From NCBI RefSeq assembly GCF_014055005.1, contig NZ_CP059570.1, positions 2,542,001 to 2,606,000 on the forward strand: a stretch of DNA of 64,000 bases, read 5' to 3'. The notes under the pieces were generated by a model that was not told the origin of the DNA, did no database searches, and was given only the letters and a program-made list of their open reading frames with translations. The stretch comes from Neisseria dentiae. Its GTDB lineage: Bacteria; Pseudomonadota; Gammaproteobacteria; Burkholderiales; Neisseriaceae. Position numbers and translations under genes: made by a program. Of the stretch, positions 19,101 through 27,396 are shown in pieces (position 1 is the stretch's first letter; each line of letters opens with the position of its first letter).

Positions 19101-20044
19101 TTAACGTGGATTTGGCGTTCAACAAATACAACGCGCTCGACAAACCCAACCGCCGCCTCACCCTCAGCGGCAACGCCAAAATGCTCTACACCGAAACCAA
19201 CGGCGTTACCCTCACCGGCACGCTCAAAGCCGATGCCGGCCACTTCGGCTTCCAAAAATCGTCTATGCCCACGCTCGACGACGACGTGGTGGTGCTGGGC
19301 CAGCCCGAAAAAGCCCCCGTCGCCCCCACCCCCATCAGCATGGATTTGGTGCTCGACCTCAACAACAACCTGCGTTTCAGCGGCGAAGGGTTGGACGTTA
19401 CCCTCGGCGGCCAGCTCAGGCTCACCGCCAAGCCCGGCGAAACCGTGCAGGGTGTGGGAACCGTAACCGTGGTGAAAGGCCGCTATAAAGCCTACGGCCA
19501 AGACCTCGACATCACCAAAGGCCACATCTCGTTTGTCGGCCCGCTTTCCGACCCCAACCTCAACATCCGCGCCGAGCGCCGCCTCTCGCCCGTGGGTGCG
19601 GGCGTGGAAGTGTTGGGCAGCCTCAACAACCCGCGCATTTCGCTGGTGGCCGACGAAGCCATGAGCGAAAAAGACAAACTCTCGTGGCTGATCCTCAACC
19701 GCGCCAGCAGCGGCAGCGACGGCGACGAAGCCGCCCTTTCCGCCGCCGCCGGCGCGTTTTTGGCCGGCCGTGTCAACGACAAACTCGGCCTGGTGGACGA
19801 CTTCGGCTTCACCAGCAAGCGCAGCCGCAACGCCCAAACGGGCGAGCTGAACCCCGCCGAACAGGTGCTCACCGTGGGCAAACAGCTCACCAACAACCTG
19901 TATATGGGCTACGAATACGGCGTGGGCAGCGCCGAGCAGTCGGTCAAACTCGTTTACCAGCTCTCCCGCGCCGTGCAGGCCGTGGCCCGCATCGGCAACG
20001 TATCGTGGGGCGGCGAGGTGAAATACAGTATCCGCTTCGATTAA
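16124..20044 (+). CDS. tamB: Translocation and assembly module subunit TamB
   Basis: Very large AsmA-like periplasm-spanning protein anchored in the inner membrane and contacting TamA; implicated in OMP assembly and lipid transport. 1306 residues from 16124, or 1299 from an in-frame ATG at 16145; neither ribosome site is clearly better. Residues about 38-65 form the N-terminal anchor (MLWAFLLVLLLLVAAVAGAA). A long repetitive beta-taco region follows, and the C-terminal DUF490 domain occupies roughly the last 350 residues and ends VSWGGEVKYSIRFD. The cytoplasmic N-terminus contains an in-frame DUS (encoding PSEN). Full length. Confidence 0.92.
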   Translation: MQTGQYDMNRQPDATITPPEAAAAPDQNNGPSENRPKKSLWRRMLWAFLLVLLLLVAAVAGAAAWLAGTESGLRYGLYKIPSWFGVNISSKTLQGTLWKGFHGDGWRVETEGADIGITRFSFGWNPRELTQSKLHIKHLIAGDIQIVTKPVPPSEKKPASGLPESVSLPVEVALDKLETGKIGVGSRADRQTVYLNRLSASYVYNHQLHSLKLADLQTPWNTASGSATLGVKSPFALNAAIYGQGELDGQAIDAQTRLWGSLRDMETDIRIDGDNVRLHAESVLHPFAAKLNDKIKLVQVKGFNINPQAFLSTLPKSLLEFDATVVPSFEKGLALEGSIDLANHGAAAADAGGIPVRELIGNFTVNENGLIKIQDTSVKLMQKGTVNLAGNIDTAKQQLALAAALRNISAADAVQQKLDGSLDGTITLGGAFRNLETGWDLNTGNALSDGLIQMQTDAENGQQTLLFKRARIRPANGGEINAEGSLELFKNQALKLAVTSKNFNPAKLNKQFPEGNVNGTANLNGEITNQKYGGKMQFGPSTLSGVALRGSADVLYENGHLARAVTDILLGSNSIKTNGSFGKKSDRLNIDINAPDLGRFGFGMGGLLTAKGYIAGEPKQLEADLTGQARKLRITGVAQADSLDFKLKGSPDYTRPLNIELKGNRISVGGSQPTVIDAVNLFVNGTGRNHRIHGGGSLALDGKPYKLEIDANGGLDNKQQWKGTLSVLDISGAFNLKLQNRINLEAGAERVAMTAARWSAMGGSLNLENFVWDKKNGITTKGSANNLEIAQLHNFYTPPVRHNLVLAGDWDLSYSQNARGYLNIRRQSGDVELPYRKQMLGLGTLSLNTRFQNGRIDSTLDGVTGYGKLDGNLVISQQFGNDIKLAPVSGKISISAPNLETFRNFLPVGQSLRGNLLGVATIGGRVGQPQFNGTLNGNDLYYRNQDLGLILDNGILRSRIQGQTWIIDNLRFHRGGTVELKGTVGLNNAEPNVNVDLAFNKYNALDKPNRRLTLSGNAKMLYTETNGVTLTGTLKADAGHFGFQKSSMPTLDDDVVVLGQPEKAPVAPTPISMDLVLDLNNNLRFSGEGLDVTLGGQLRLTAKPGETVQGVGTVTVVKGRYKAYGQDLDITKGHISFVGPLSDPNLNIRAERRLSPVGAGVEVLGSLNNPRISLVADEAMSEKDKLSWLILNRASSGSDGDEAALSAAAGAFLAGRVNDKLGLVDDFGFTSKRSRNAQTGELNPAEQVLTVGKQLTNNLYMGYEYGVGSAEQSVKLVYQLSRAVQAVARIGNVSWGGEVKYSIRFD

Positions 20045-20066
20045 ACAGCAGCCCGTTAAACAACAC

Positions 20067-20098
20067 AGGCCGTCTGAAAAATATTTTTCAGACGGCCT
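20067..20098. terminator. Bidirectional DUS terminator, tamB/waaA
   Basis: AGGCCGTCTGAA (20067-20078) and complement (20087-20098) between the convergent genes tamB and waaA. Confidence 0.7.
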
Positions 20099-20130
20099 GA
20101 TTCTTTAATAAATACCGAATATCGCGGCGG

Positions 20131-21399
20131 CTATATTTCCTGCACTGTTTCCGCTATCCGTTCGGCCATTCTGCGGCTGGCGCCGCGGTGTTTGCCCACA
20201 AACGCTTCGGCGCAGGCGGCGTAGCGGTTGCGCGTTTCCGCATCGGCCAGCCATTGCGCGGCGGTGTATTGCCATTCTTGCGCGCTGAACACCTGCTTGG
20301 CCGCGCCCGCTTCCACCGCGCCGCGTGCGGCGGCAGCGAAGTTGTAGGTGGAAGGGCCGAACAGGGTCGGCACGCCGCAGGCCACGGGTTCGATCAGATT
20401 CTGGCAGCCGGTATCGACCAGGCTGCCGCCCACAAACGCCACGTCGGCGGCCAGATAATAAGCCATCATTTCACCCATGCTGTCGCCTATCCACACGCGC
20501 GTGTCGGCGGCGATTGCCTCGTTATCGCTGCGCTTTTGCGTTTTAAAACCCAGGCGCACCGCCGTATCGTAGGCCGTCTGAAAACGTTCGGGGTGGCGCG
20601 GCACGATAACCAGCAGGGCATCGCCGTGATAGGCGCGCCACGCCTGCAACAGCAGTTCGGCTTCGTCCACGCCCTTGTACTCGCGCGTGCTGGCGCACAC
20701 AGTTACCGCCCGGCTGCCGATGCGGCTGCGGAACGTTGCCGCCAATTCGTGCATATCGCCGGTGGGGGTGATGTCGTATTTGGTGTTGCCGCAAACGTGC
20801 ACGTTAGAGGCGCCGATCAAATGCAGCCGTTCGGCATCGGCGGCGGTTTGCGCGTAGCAGCCGCGCAGGGTCTGCATGGCCGGCTCGACCAGGCGGCGCA
20901 CTTTCAAATAGCCGTTTTGCGATTTTTCCGACAGCCTTGCGTTGGCGAGAAACAGCGGCACGTTTTCTTCGGCGCAGCCGTGCATCAGGTTGGGCCAGAT
21001 TTCGGTTTCCATCAGAATGCCGAAGCGCGGGCGGTGCTCCTGCAAAAACCGGCGCACCCATTCGGGCTTGTCGTAGGGCAGGTAACGGCATTGCGCGTCG
21101 GGGTAAAGCGCTTCGGCGGCGGCGCGGCCGGTGGGGGTCATTTGGGTGAGCAGCAGCGGCGCATCGGGAAAATAGCTGCGCAGCTCGCGGATCAGCGGCC
21201 CGGCGGCGCGGGTTTCGCCCACCGACACGGCGTGCACCCAAACCGGTTGCTGCACGGGATTTTTCTGCGCGCTGCCGAAACGTTCGCCCCAATGCTCGAG
21301 ATAGGCGGGGGCTTTGGCGCCGCGTTTTTTCAGGTAGCGGCGGATGAAAAACGGTGCGATGTGCCAAAGCTGTGTGTAAAACCAACGTGTTGTGTTCAT
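20131..21399 (-). CDS. waaA: 3-deoxy-D-manno-octulosonic acid transferase (Kdo transferase)
   Basis: Inner-membrane-associated GT30 glycosyltransferase adding Kdo residues to lipid IVA, starting the LOS inner core. 422 residues from the ATG at 21399; the upstream in-frame extension lacks family similarity. It has an N-terminal membrane-anchoring segment (WFYTQLWHIAPFFIRRYL), the acceptor-site motif HAVSVGETRAAGPLI, GNTKYD at the domain hinge, ASTREYKGVDEAELL, and a C-terminal nucleotide-sugar region with CGVPTLFGPSTYNF. Length is typical. It is separate from the lpx genes but on the same pathway. Confidence 0.94.
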   Translation of the reverse strand: MNTTRWFYTQLWHIAPFFIRRYLKKRGAKAPAYLEHWGERFGSAQKNPVQQPVWVHAVSVGETRAAGPLIRELRSYFPDAPLLLTQMTPTGRAAAEALYPDAQCRYLPYDKPEWVRRFLQEHRPRFGILMETEIWPNLMHGCAEENVPLFLANARLSEKSQNGYLKVRRLVEPAMQTLRGCYAQTAADAERLHLIGASNVHVCGNTKYDITPTGDMHELAATFRSRIGSRAVTVCASTREYKGVDEAELLLQAWRAYHGDALLVIVPRHPERFQTAYDTAVRLGFKTQKRSDNEAIAADTRVWIGDSMGEMMAYYLAADVAFVGGSLVDTGCQNLIEPVACGVPTLFGPSTYNFAAAARGAVEAGAAKQVFSAQEWQYTAAQWLADAETRNRYAACAEAFVGKHRGASRRMAERIAETVQEI

Positions 21400-21478
21400 G
21401 AATATTCCGCAGGAAAACGTGGGCTTATTGTAGCGGATTTGCACGGGGCGGATAAGTGCGGCGTAACGCAAAGGTTTC

Positions 21479-21506
21479 AGGCCGTCTGAAAGCTTTCAGA
21501 CGGCCT
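21479..21506. terminator. DUS inverted repeat after the iron-transport operon
   Basis: AGGCCGTCTGAA (21479-21490) and complement (21495-21506), 4-nt loop; just downstream of fbpC on the minus strand. Confidence 0.7.
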
Positions 21507-21527
21507 GATTCATCGCTGTGGTGCGGT

Positions 21528-22565
21528 TTATGCCGGAAACGCAATCAAATCTTCGATTTCCATGCGGATGCCGATGCGGCTGCCGACGGGGTGGTCGTGG
21601 TGGCCGGCAACGTGGGCGTAAACGGTTTCGCCGCTGTCGAGTTTGAGCGTGTAGATGAAATAGCTGCCTTTGAAGTCTTTGTCGAGCACTTCGGCGGTAA
21701 CGGCGCTCCCATCGTCGTGCACGATGTCGTCGGGGCGGATTAACACCTCCACTTCGCCGCAACTGCGGCAGGCGAGCGGCACGGTGCCGCAGAATTCGCC
21801 GGTGGCCAGCCTGACGCAGCGGTCGCCCTGCACGGCTCCGCGCAGCATCACGCCGGTGCCGATAAAGCGGGCGGTGTGGGCGTCGGCGGGGCGGTGGTAG
21901 AGGTTGTAGGGCGTGTCCCACTGTTTCAGACGGCCTTCGTGCATGATGCCGATTTTGTCGGCCATGGCGAAGGCTTCCTGCTGGTCGTGCGTAACCAGAA
22001 CCGCGCTGGTTTGTTCGTGTTTGAGCAGGCGGCGCACTTCTTTGGAAAGGCGGGCGCGCAAATCGGCATCGAGATTGGAAAACGGCTCGTCGAGCAGAAT
22101 CAATTCGGGTTTGGGGGCGAGCGCGCGGGCAAGGGCGATGCGCTGCTGCTGGCCGCCGGAGAGCTGGTGCGGATAATGTTTGCCGTATTCGGGCAGGCCG
22201 ATTAATTCGAGCAGGCCGTCCACACGTTTGTTGCGTTCGGCAGCGCTGCTGCGGCCGAGGCCGAAAGCGATGTTTTGCGCCACGGTTAAATGGGGGAACA
22301 GCGCGTAATCCTGAAACACCATGCCGATGCGGCGCAAATGCGGCGGCACGAATGTGCGGCCGTCTGAAAGGGTTTTCCCTTTGAGGGCGATGCTGCCGCC
22401 GCTTGGCTGCTCGAAACCGGCCACGGCGCGCAGGGTGGTGGTTTTGCCGCAGCCCGAGTGGCCGAGCAGGCAGGCGATTTCACCTTCTTCGAGCCGGAAA
22501 CCGAAATCCTGCAACACGGGTTTGCCGCCGAAAGCGAGCGTGAGTTTGGAAACGTCTAAAATCAT
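21528..22565 (-). CDS. fbpC: Iron(III) ABC transporter ATP-binding protein
   Basis: Cytoplasmic ATPase energising ferric iron uptake with FbpB and FbpA. 345 residues from the ATG at 22565, which overlaps the last four bases of fbpB (ATGA coupling). Contains Walker A GHSGCGKTT (about residue 37), Q-loop FQDYALFPH, signature LSGGQQQR, Walker B LILLDEPFSNLD, H-loop VTHDQ and a C-terminal TOBE-like regulatory domain (from about residue 240). Members with this layout belong to the CUT/FbpC/PotA group; the linked FbpB and FbpA identify iron as the likely substrate. Confidence 0.9.
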   Translation of the reverse strand: MILDVSKLTLAFGGKPVLQDFGFRLEEGEIACLLGHSGCGKTTTLRAVAGFEQPSGGSIALKGKTLSDGRTFVPPHLRRIGMVFQDYALFPHLTVAQNIAFGLGRSSAAERNKRVDGLLELIGLPEYGKHYPHQLSGGQQQRIALARALAPKPELILLDEPFSNLDADLRARLSKEVRRLLKHEQTSAVLVTHDQQEAFAMADKIGIMHEGRLKQWDTPYNLYHRPADAHTARFIGTGVMLRGAVQGDRCVRLATGEFCGTVPLACRSCGEVEVLIRPDDIVHDDGSAVTAEVLDKDFKGSYFIYTLKLDSGETVYAHVAGHHDHPVGSRIGIRMEIEDLIAFPA

Positions 22566-24175
22566 GAATGCTTCTCCGTGCGCGAAAACAGAATCACGGG
22601 CACTAAACCGGTTAACACGATCAATAAGGCGGGCAGCGCGGCGTTGGCGTATTGCCCTTCGATGGTGAACATATAAACGCGCACGGCCAGCGTGTCCCAA
22701 TCGTGCGGGCGCGTCATCAGCGTAATCGGCATTTCTTTCATCATGTCCACAAACGCCATCAGCACCGCCGTGCCGAGCGCGCCTTTCAACAAGGGCAGAT
22801 AAATGCGCCGCAACAGGCCGCCGCCGGTGCAGCCGAGCGAGCGCGCCGCTTCGGCCTGAGCGGGGCTGATGCGCTCCAAGCCTGCTTCAACAGCGGCATA
22901 GCCCACCGCCAGAAAACGGATTAAATACGCTATCAGCATTACCAAAAGCGTGCCTTTGAAAACGGCGGTGGTGCCCTCCGGCAGGTTTAAATGTGCAATC
23001 AGCACATTATCCAGCCACGCCACCGGCACAAACACACCCACCGCCAGCACCGTGCCGGGAATGCCGTAGCCCAGCGTGGCGATGCGGGCGGCTACCGCGG
23101 CAAAGCGGCTTTTGTCGGCGCGTTTGGCCAGCGCCAGCAGCAAAGCCGCCGCCGCCACCAGCAGGGCGGCGGCCAGGCTGGCGGCAAACGAATGCCACGC
23201 GTTCAGCCACAAAACGGTGTTGAAGCCGTCGTTGCGCGTTTCGTATGCCCAAAAGCCGAGCTGCACCAGCGGCAGCAAAAAGGCAAAAAACAGAATCAGG
23301 GTGCAATAAGCCGTTGCCAGCCATTTGAGGCCGTCTGAAAGCGGTTTGCGGCGGTGCTGCTGCGCTTTGCCCGACTGGCTGAAACGGCGGTTGCCGCGGC
23401 TGAGCTGTTCCAGCGCCAACAGCACGAACACCAGCGTAATCAGCAAAGCCGCCAGTTGTTTGGCGGTTTCGAGCGAATAAAAATCAAACCAGGCCTGGTA
23501 AATCGCGGTGGTAAAGGTGTCGTAACCGAACACCGACACCGTGCCGAAATCGGCCAGCACTTCCATCAGCGCCAAAATCACGCCGCCGGCAATCCACGGC
23601 CGCGCCATCGGCAGAGCCAGCCTGAAAAACGCGCGCGCGGGCGACAAACCCAGCGATGCGCCCGCTTCCAGCGCCCGCTGCCCCATGCTCGAAAACGCAT
23701 TGCGCGCAAGCAGGTAAACATAAGGGTAAAACGTGAGGCTCATCACCGCCGCCAACCCGAAACCGTTGCGGATTTCGGGAAAAAACTGCCCGATGCCGTA
23801 ATGCGCGCGCACCCAATTGTTCAGCGGGCCGCCGTAATCAAACAGGCCGATTTGGGTAAACGCCAGCACATAAGCCGGCACCGCCAACGGCAGCATCAGC
23901 GCCCAAAAAAAGAACCGCCGCAGGGGGAAATCATACATCGCCGTCAACCACGCCGCCGTGGTGCCCAGCACCGCCGTGCCCGCGCCCACGCCCACCACCA
24001 GCAACAGCGTGTTTTTCAAAAGCTCGGGCAGTTGGTAGTCGAGCAGAAACGTCCAGATTTCGGCGTCGAATTCCCCCAACGCCGCCACAATCACCGCAAG
24101 CGGAATCAGAATCAGCACGATAGAGGCCGCCAGCCACAGGCGCGGCAGCAGCAGTTTGGATGTGGGCGTGTTCAT
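22562..24175 (-). CDS. fbpB: Iron(III) ABC transporter permease
   Basis: Inner-membrane permease of 537 residues made of two fused homologous halves, as usual for FbpB/SfuB proteins, with about 12 transmembrane helices. Each half carries an EAA loop that docks the ATPase: EAGASLGLSPARAFFRLALP in the first and EAARSLGCTGGGLLRRIYLP in the second. Start at ATG 24175; a single DUS (24181-24192) lies directly upstream in the leader. It is read away from fbpA, so the Fur-like box in the 184-base gap could serve both directions. Confidence 0.9.
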   Translation of the reverse strand: MNTPTSKLLLPRLWLAASIVLILIPLAVIVAALGEFDAEIWTFLLDYQLPELLKNTLLLVVGVGAGTAVLGTTAAWLTAMYDFPLRRFFFWALMLPLAVPAYVLAFTQIGLFDYGGPLNNWVRAHYGIGQFFPEIRNGFGLAAVMSLTFYPYVYLLARNAFSSMGQRALEAGASLGLSPARAFFRLALPMARPWIAGGVILALMEVLADFGTVSVFGYDTFTTAIYQAWFDFYSLETAKQLAALLITLVFVLLALEQLSRGNRRFSQSGKAQQHRRKPLSDGLKWLATAYCTLILFFAFLLPLVQLGFWAYETRNDGFNTVLWLNAWHSFAASLAAALLVAAAALLLALAKRADKSRFAAVAARIATLGYGIPGTVLAVGVFVPVAWLDNVLIAHLNLPEGTTAVFKGTLLVMLIAYLIRFLAVGYAAVEAGLERISPAQAEAARSLGCTGGGLLRRIYLPLLKGALGTAVLMAFVDMMKEMPITLMTRPHDWDTLAVRVYMFTIEGQYANAALPALLIVLTGLVPVILFSRTEKHS

Positions 24176-24261
24176 AAGGTTTCAGACGGCCTCAAGAGAA
24201 AACAGCGCGTATTATCGGTTTTGCGGCTTCAGAATGCAAACCAGATACATTCTGCTACATC

Positions 24262-24280
24262 GTAAATGATAATTTATATT
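24262..24280. promoter_or_regulatory. Putative Fur box between fbpB and fbpA
   Basis: The 19 bases starting 24262 match the GATAATGATAATCATTATC consensus at 13 positions, including the core AATGATAAT. The position between divergent iron-transport genes supports iron-dependent repression of both. Not tested here. Confidence 0.5.
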
Positions 24281-24359
24281 GTTTTAACGGTTGATGTTGT
24301 TTAGAATAACCGCTTCAACCCCTGTTTGTTTCGTAAGTTATTATAAAGGAAGAGAAATC

Positions 24360-25352
24360 ATGATGAAAAAGGTGCTTGCTGTTTCTGTGGCGCTGTTGGC
24401 TGCCGCACCGGCGTTTGCCGAAGAGCTGGTGGTGTATTCTTCGCGCGCCGACAACCTGCTGCGCCCCGTGGCCGAAGCCTATCAGAAGAAAACCGGCGTA
24501 ACCGTCAAACTGGTTAACGACAAAGCCGGCCCCCTGATGGAAAAACTCAAGGCCGAAGGCAGCAACAGCCCCGCCGACGTGCTGATCACCGTTGACGGCG
24601 GCAACCTGTGGCAGGCCACCCAAATGGGCTTGCTGCGCCCGATTAACTCGGCCACGCTCAAAGGCAATATCCCCGCCCACCTGCGCGACCCGAAAAACCA
24701 ATGGTTCGGCTTATCCGTGCGCGCCCGCACCATTTTCTACAACACCGCCAAAGTCAAACCGGCCGAGCTTTCCACCTATGCCGCGCTGGCCGACCCGAAA
24801 TGGAAAGGCCGCCTGTGTTTGCGCACCTCCAACAACGTTTATAACCAATCTCTGGTAGGCACCATGCTGGCCAACCAAGGCCAGGCCAAAACCATGCAAA
24901 CGGTTAAAGGCTGGGTGGCCAACCTCGCCGCACAACCCTTTGCCGACGACACTGCGCTTCTGGAAGCCATCGGCTCGGGCCGCTGCGACGTGGGCATCGC
25001 CAACACCTACTACTACGGCCGCCTGATGGATAAGAAACCCAACCTGCCCATCGGCATCTTCTTCGCCGACCAGCAAGGCAAAGGCACCCACGTTAACGTT
25101 TCGGGCGCAGGCGTAACCAAACACACCAAAAAAGCCGCCCAAGCACAGAAATTCATCGAATGGTTGAGCGGCAGCGAAGCGCAAAACCTGTTTGCCGACC
25201 TGAACCACGAATACCCTGCCAACCCGAAAGTGAACCCCGATCCGAAAGTGGCCAAGTGGGGCAAATTCAAGCAAGACGTGATTAACGTATCGGTGGCCGG
25301 CAGCAACCAGAAAAAAGCCGTGATGCTGATGAAACAGGCCGGTTATAAATAA
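24360..25352 (+). CDS. fbpA: Iron(III)-binding periplasmic protein (FutA-like clade)
   Basis: Periplasmic ferric-binding protein of the class II extracellular solute-binding family, 330 residues. Signal peptide MMKKVLAVSVALLAAAPAFA; a strong AAAGGAAGAG site precedes tandem ATGs at 24360 and 24363. The mature protein begins EELVVYSSRADNLL and has the iron-ligand Tyr cluster in IANTYYYGRLM. As I remember meningococcal FbpA, it has a His ligand after TVYNGQHKE and a different body; this one is closer to cyanobacterial FutA or Campylobacter FbpA (YSSR start). Divergent from fbpBC rather than first in a co-directional operon. A DUS terminator follows. Confidence 0.88.
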   Translation: MMKKVLAVSVALLAAAPAFAEELVVYSSRADNLLRPVAEAYQKKTGVTVKLVNDKAGPLMEKLKAEGSNSPADVLITVDGGNLWQATQMGLLRPINSATLKGNIPAHLRDPKNQWFGLSVRARTIFYNTAKVKPAELSTYAALADPKWKGRLCLRTSNNVYNQSLVGTMLANQGQAKTMQTVKGWVANLAAQPFADDTALLEAIGSGRCDVGIANTYYYGRLMDKKPNLPIGIFFADQQGKGTHVNVSGAGVTKHTKKAAQAQKFIEWLSGSEAQNLFADLNHEYPANPKVNPDPKVAKWGKFKQDVINVSVAGSNQKKAVMLMKQAGYK

Positions 25353-25386
25353 CGCCGGTTTTCCCAAGCGTTTTCACTGATGAGAA

Positions 25387-25416
25387 AGGCCGTCTGAAAA
25401 TATTTTCAGACGGCCT
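25387..25416 (+). terminator. DUS terminator after fbpA
   Basis: AGGCCGTCTGAA (25387-25398) and complement (25405-25416) followed by a T-run. The rest of the 25353-25661 gap is AT-rich leader for the next gene and contains a GTGGATTAAATT string (about 25570-25581) that only partly resembles Correia element ends. Confidence 0.7.
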
Positions 25417-25661
25417 TTTACTCGGTTTTACCTTTATGCCTGTCTTGCCGATATTTTGAATAAAATGTTTAACAACAATGCCTTGAATAAAAGTGTTGCA
25501 AAATATTTGCCCGCCGCGGTGCTTGAACCCGGCAACGAAAGCTACTATTCTGAACCCCGAACCTGACAGTGGATTAAATTGTTTCGATATTCATTTAACC
25601 TACTGGCAAGGTATCGGATGCCAACACCCCGGCCTTACCCTCAAAATTTAGGAGAAATATT

Positions 25662-27143
25662 ATGGCAAAAAACCTGAACGTGTTTGACCAAGAATACGGC
25701 CTGCTGATTAACGGCAAATGGACCAAAGGCAGCAAAGGCGAAACCATCGTTTCATATAACCCCGCCAACGGCGAGGCTTTGGCCAAGTTTATCGACGCCA
25801 GCAACGAAGACGTTGACGCCGCCGTAGCCGCCGCACAAGAAGCGTTCAAAACCTGGCGCAAAACCACCGCAGCCGAACGTGCCGCCATTCTCAACAAAAT
25901 CGCCGACGTTATCGACGAAAATGCCGAACTGTTCGCCCTGCAGGAAACGCTGGATAACGGCAAACCCATACGCGAAACACGCGCCGCCGATATTCCGCTG
26001 GCTTCCGACCACTTCCGCTATTTCGCCGGCGTGATCCGCGGCGAAGAAGGCACCTGCAACCAGCTCGACGAAGAAGATTTGTCTATCGTGCTGCGCGAGC
26101 CTATCGGTGTGGTCGGCCAGATTATCCCGTGGAACTTCCCCTTCCTGATGGCCGCCTGGAAAATCGCCCCCGCACTGGCGGCAGGCTGCACCATCGTTAT
26201 CCACCCCTCTTCGAGCACTTCGCTGAGCCTGCTTTCGTTTGCCCAGAAAGTGAACCACCTGCTGCCCAAAGGCGTGCTGAACATCATCACCGGCAAAGGC
26301 TCGAAATCCGGCGAATATATGCTGCACCACAAAGGCTTCAACAAACTGGCGTTTACCGGCTCCACCGCCGTGGGCCGCCGCATCGGCATCGCCGCCGCCG
26401 AAATGCTGATTCCCGCCACGCTCGAATTGGGCGGCAAATCGGCCAACATCTTCTTCGACGACATGCCTTTCGACAAAGCCCTCGAAGGCGCGCAAAAAGG
26501 CATTTTGTTCAACCAAGGCCAAGTGTGCTGCGCCGGTTCGCGCATTTTCGTGCAGGAAGGCATTTACGACAAATTCGTTGCCGCCCTTGCCGAAGAGTTT
26601 AAAAAAGTGAAAGTAGGCCTGCCGTGGGAAGACGACACCCAAATGGGCGCACAGGTTAACGCCAACCAAGTGGAAACCATTCTGAGCTATGTGAAAATCG
26701 GCGAACAGGAAGGCTGCCGCATCATAACCGGCGGCAAGAAAGTGGAAGGCGATTTGGCCAAAGGCGAGTTTGTCGAACCCACGCTGATTGCCGCCGACAG
26801 CAACGATGCGCGCGTGTCGCAAGAAGAAATCTTCGGCCCGGTGGCCACCGTAATCAAGTTCAAAACCGAAGAAGACGTTATCCGCATGGCCAACGAATCC
26901 GAATACGGTTTGGGCGGCGCGGTTTGGAGCAAAGACATCAACCGCTGCCTGCGCGTATCGCGCGCGCTGGAAACCGGCCGCGTTTGGGTAAACTGCTACA
27001 ACCGCCTGCCCGCAGGCGCACCGTTCGGCGGCTATAAAACCTCCGGCATCGGCCGCGAAACCCACAAAATGATGCTGGCCGCCTACACCCAGGTGAAAAA
27101 CATCTATATCAGCACCCGCGAGGAGCGCGAAGGCATGTATTAA
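25662..27143 (+). CDS. NAD(P)-dependent aldehyde dehydrogenase
   Basis: Cytoplasmic aldehyde dehydrogenase of 493 residues, oxidising an aldehyde to its acid. Catalytic Cys lies in FNQGQVCCAGSR, the general-base Glu in LELGGKSANI, and the nucleotide loop in FTGSTAVGRR. The cofactor-pocket motif that is usually K-P-S/A-E reads HPSSSTSLS; as I recall, a subgroup including staphylococcal AldA has Gln there, so loss of Lys is a subgroup trait but His is unusual. A strong AGGAGAAA site precedes the ATG. Monocistronic. Substrate unknown; acetaldehyde or a related short aldehyde is a guess. Confidence 0.88.
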   Translation: MAKNLNVFDQEYGLLINGKWTKGSKGETIVSYNPANGEALAKFIDASNEDVDAAVAAAQEAFKTWRKTTAAERAAILNKIADVIDENAELFALQETLDNGKPIRETRAADIPLASDHFRYFAGVIRGEEGTCNQLDEEDLSIVLREPIGVVGQIIPWNFPFLMAAWKIAPALAAGCTIVIHPSSSTSLSLLSFAQKVNHLLPKGVLNIITGKGSKSGEYMLHHKGFNKLAFTGSTAVGRRIGIAAAEMLIPATLELGGKSANIFFDDMPFDKALEGAQKGILFNQGQVCCAGSRIFVQEGIYDKFVAALAEEFKKVKVGLPWEDDTQMGAQVNANQVETILSYVKIGEQEGCRIITGGKKVEGDLAKGEFVEPTLIAADSNDARVSQEEIFGPVATVIKFKTEEDVIRMANESEYGLGGAVWSKDINRCLRVSRALETGRVWVNCYNRLPAGAPFGGYKTSGIGRETHKMMLAAYTQVKNIYISTREEREGMY

Positions 27144-27180
27144 ACCGCCGGCGCGCCGAAACGCCTGGCTGATTGAAACC

Positions 27181-27210
27181 ATGCCGTCTGAAACCGCTTT
27201 CAGACGGCAT
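27181..27210 (+). terminator. AT-DUS terminator after the aldehyde dehydrogenase gene
   Basis: ATGCCGTCTGAA (27181-27192) and complement (27199-27210) followed by TTTTT. It uses the ATG variant of the uptake sequence, rare in this window. Confidence 0.7.
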
Positions 27211-27297
27211 TTTTCAGCTCTTTTGTTTACGCCGCATAAGCAGGTTGAAGCCTTTGCAAGTCGTTTAGGCCGTATGAAACATCCGATTATAAAAAAG

Positions 27298-27321
27298 ATA
27301 CTCGGGTAAAAACCCGAGTAT
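27298..27321. repeat. Palindrome ATACTCGGGT...ACCCGAGTAT
   Basis: Perfect 10-bp stem with an AAAA loop in the gap before the dienelactone hydrolase gene; related to the repeats at 10880, 44119 and 49875. Near it, 27268 carries a decayed DUS. Confidence 0.55.
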
Positions 27322-27396
27322 GGCGGCAGTTTTCAACAAACCGCCGGGGTATATCGCCAAATCTCTGACCCGATGCCGGAAAGCAGGGCAGAATGA

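Noticed and set aside
18560..19837. Minus-strand open frame opposite tamB
   Set aside because: Shadow of the GC-rich coding strand; no motif, no ribosome site.
25565..25600. Correia repeat near GTGGATTAAATT
   Set aside because: Only about 12 bases match the recalled end sequence, and no second end or internal region is present.
25752..27182. Minus-strand open frame opposite the aldehyde dehydrogenase
   Set aside because: Antisense to a gene with all catalytic motifs; no independent support.
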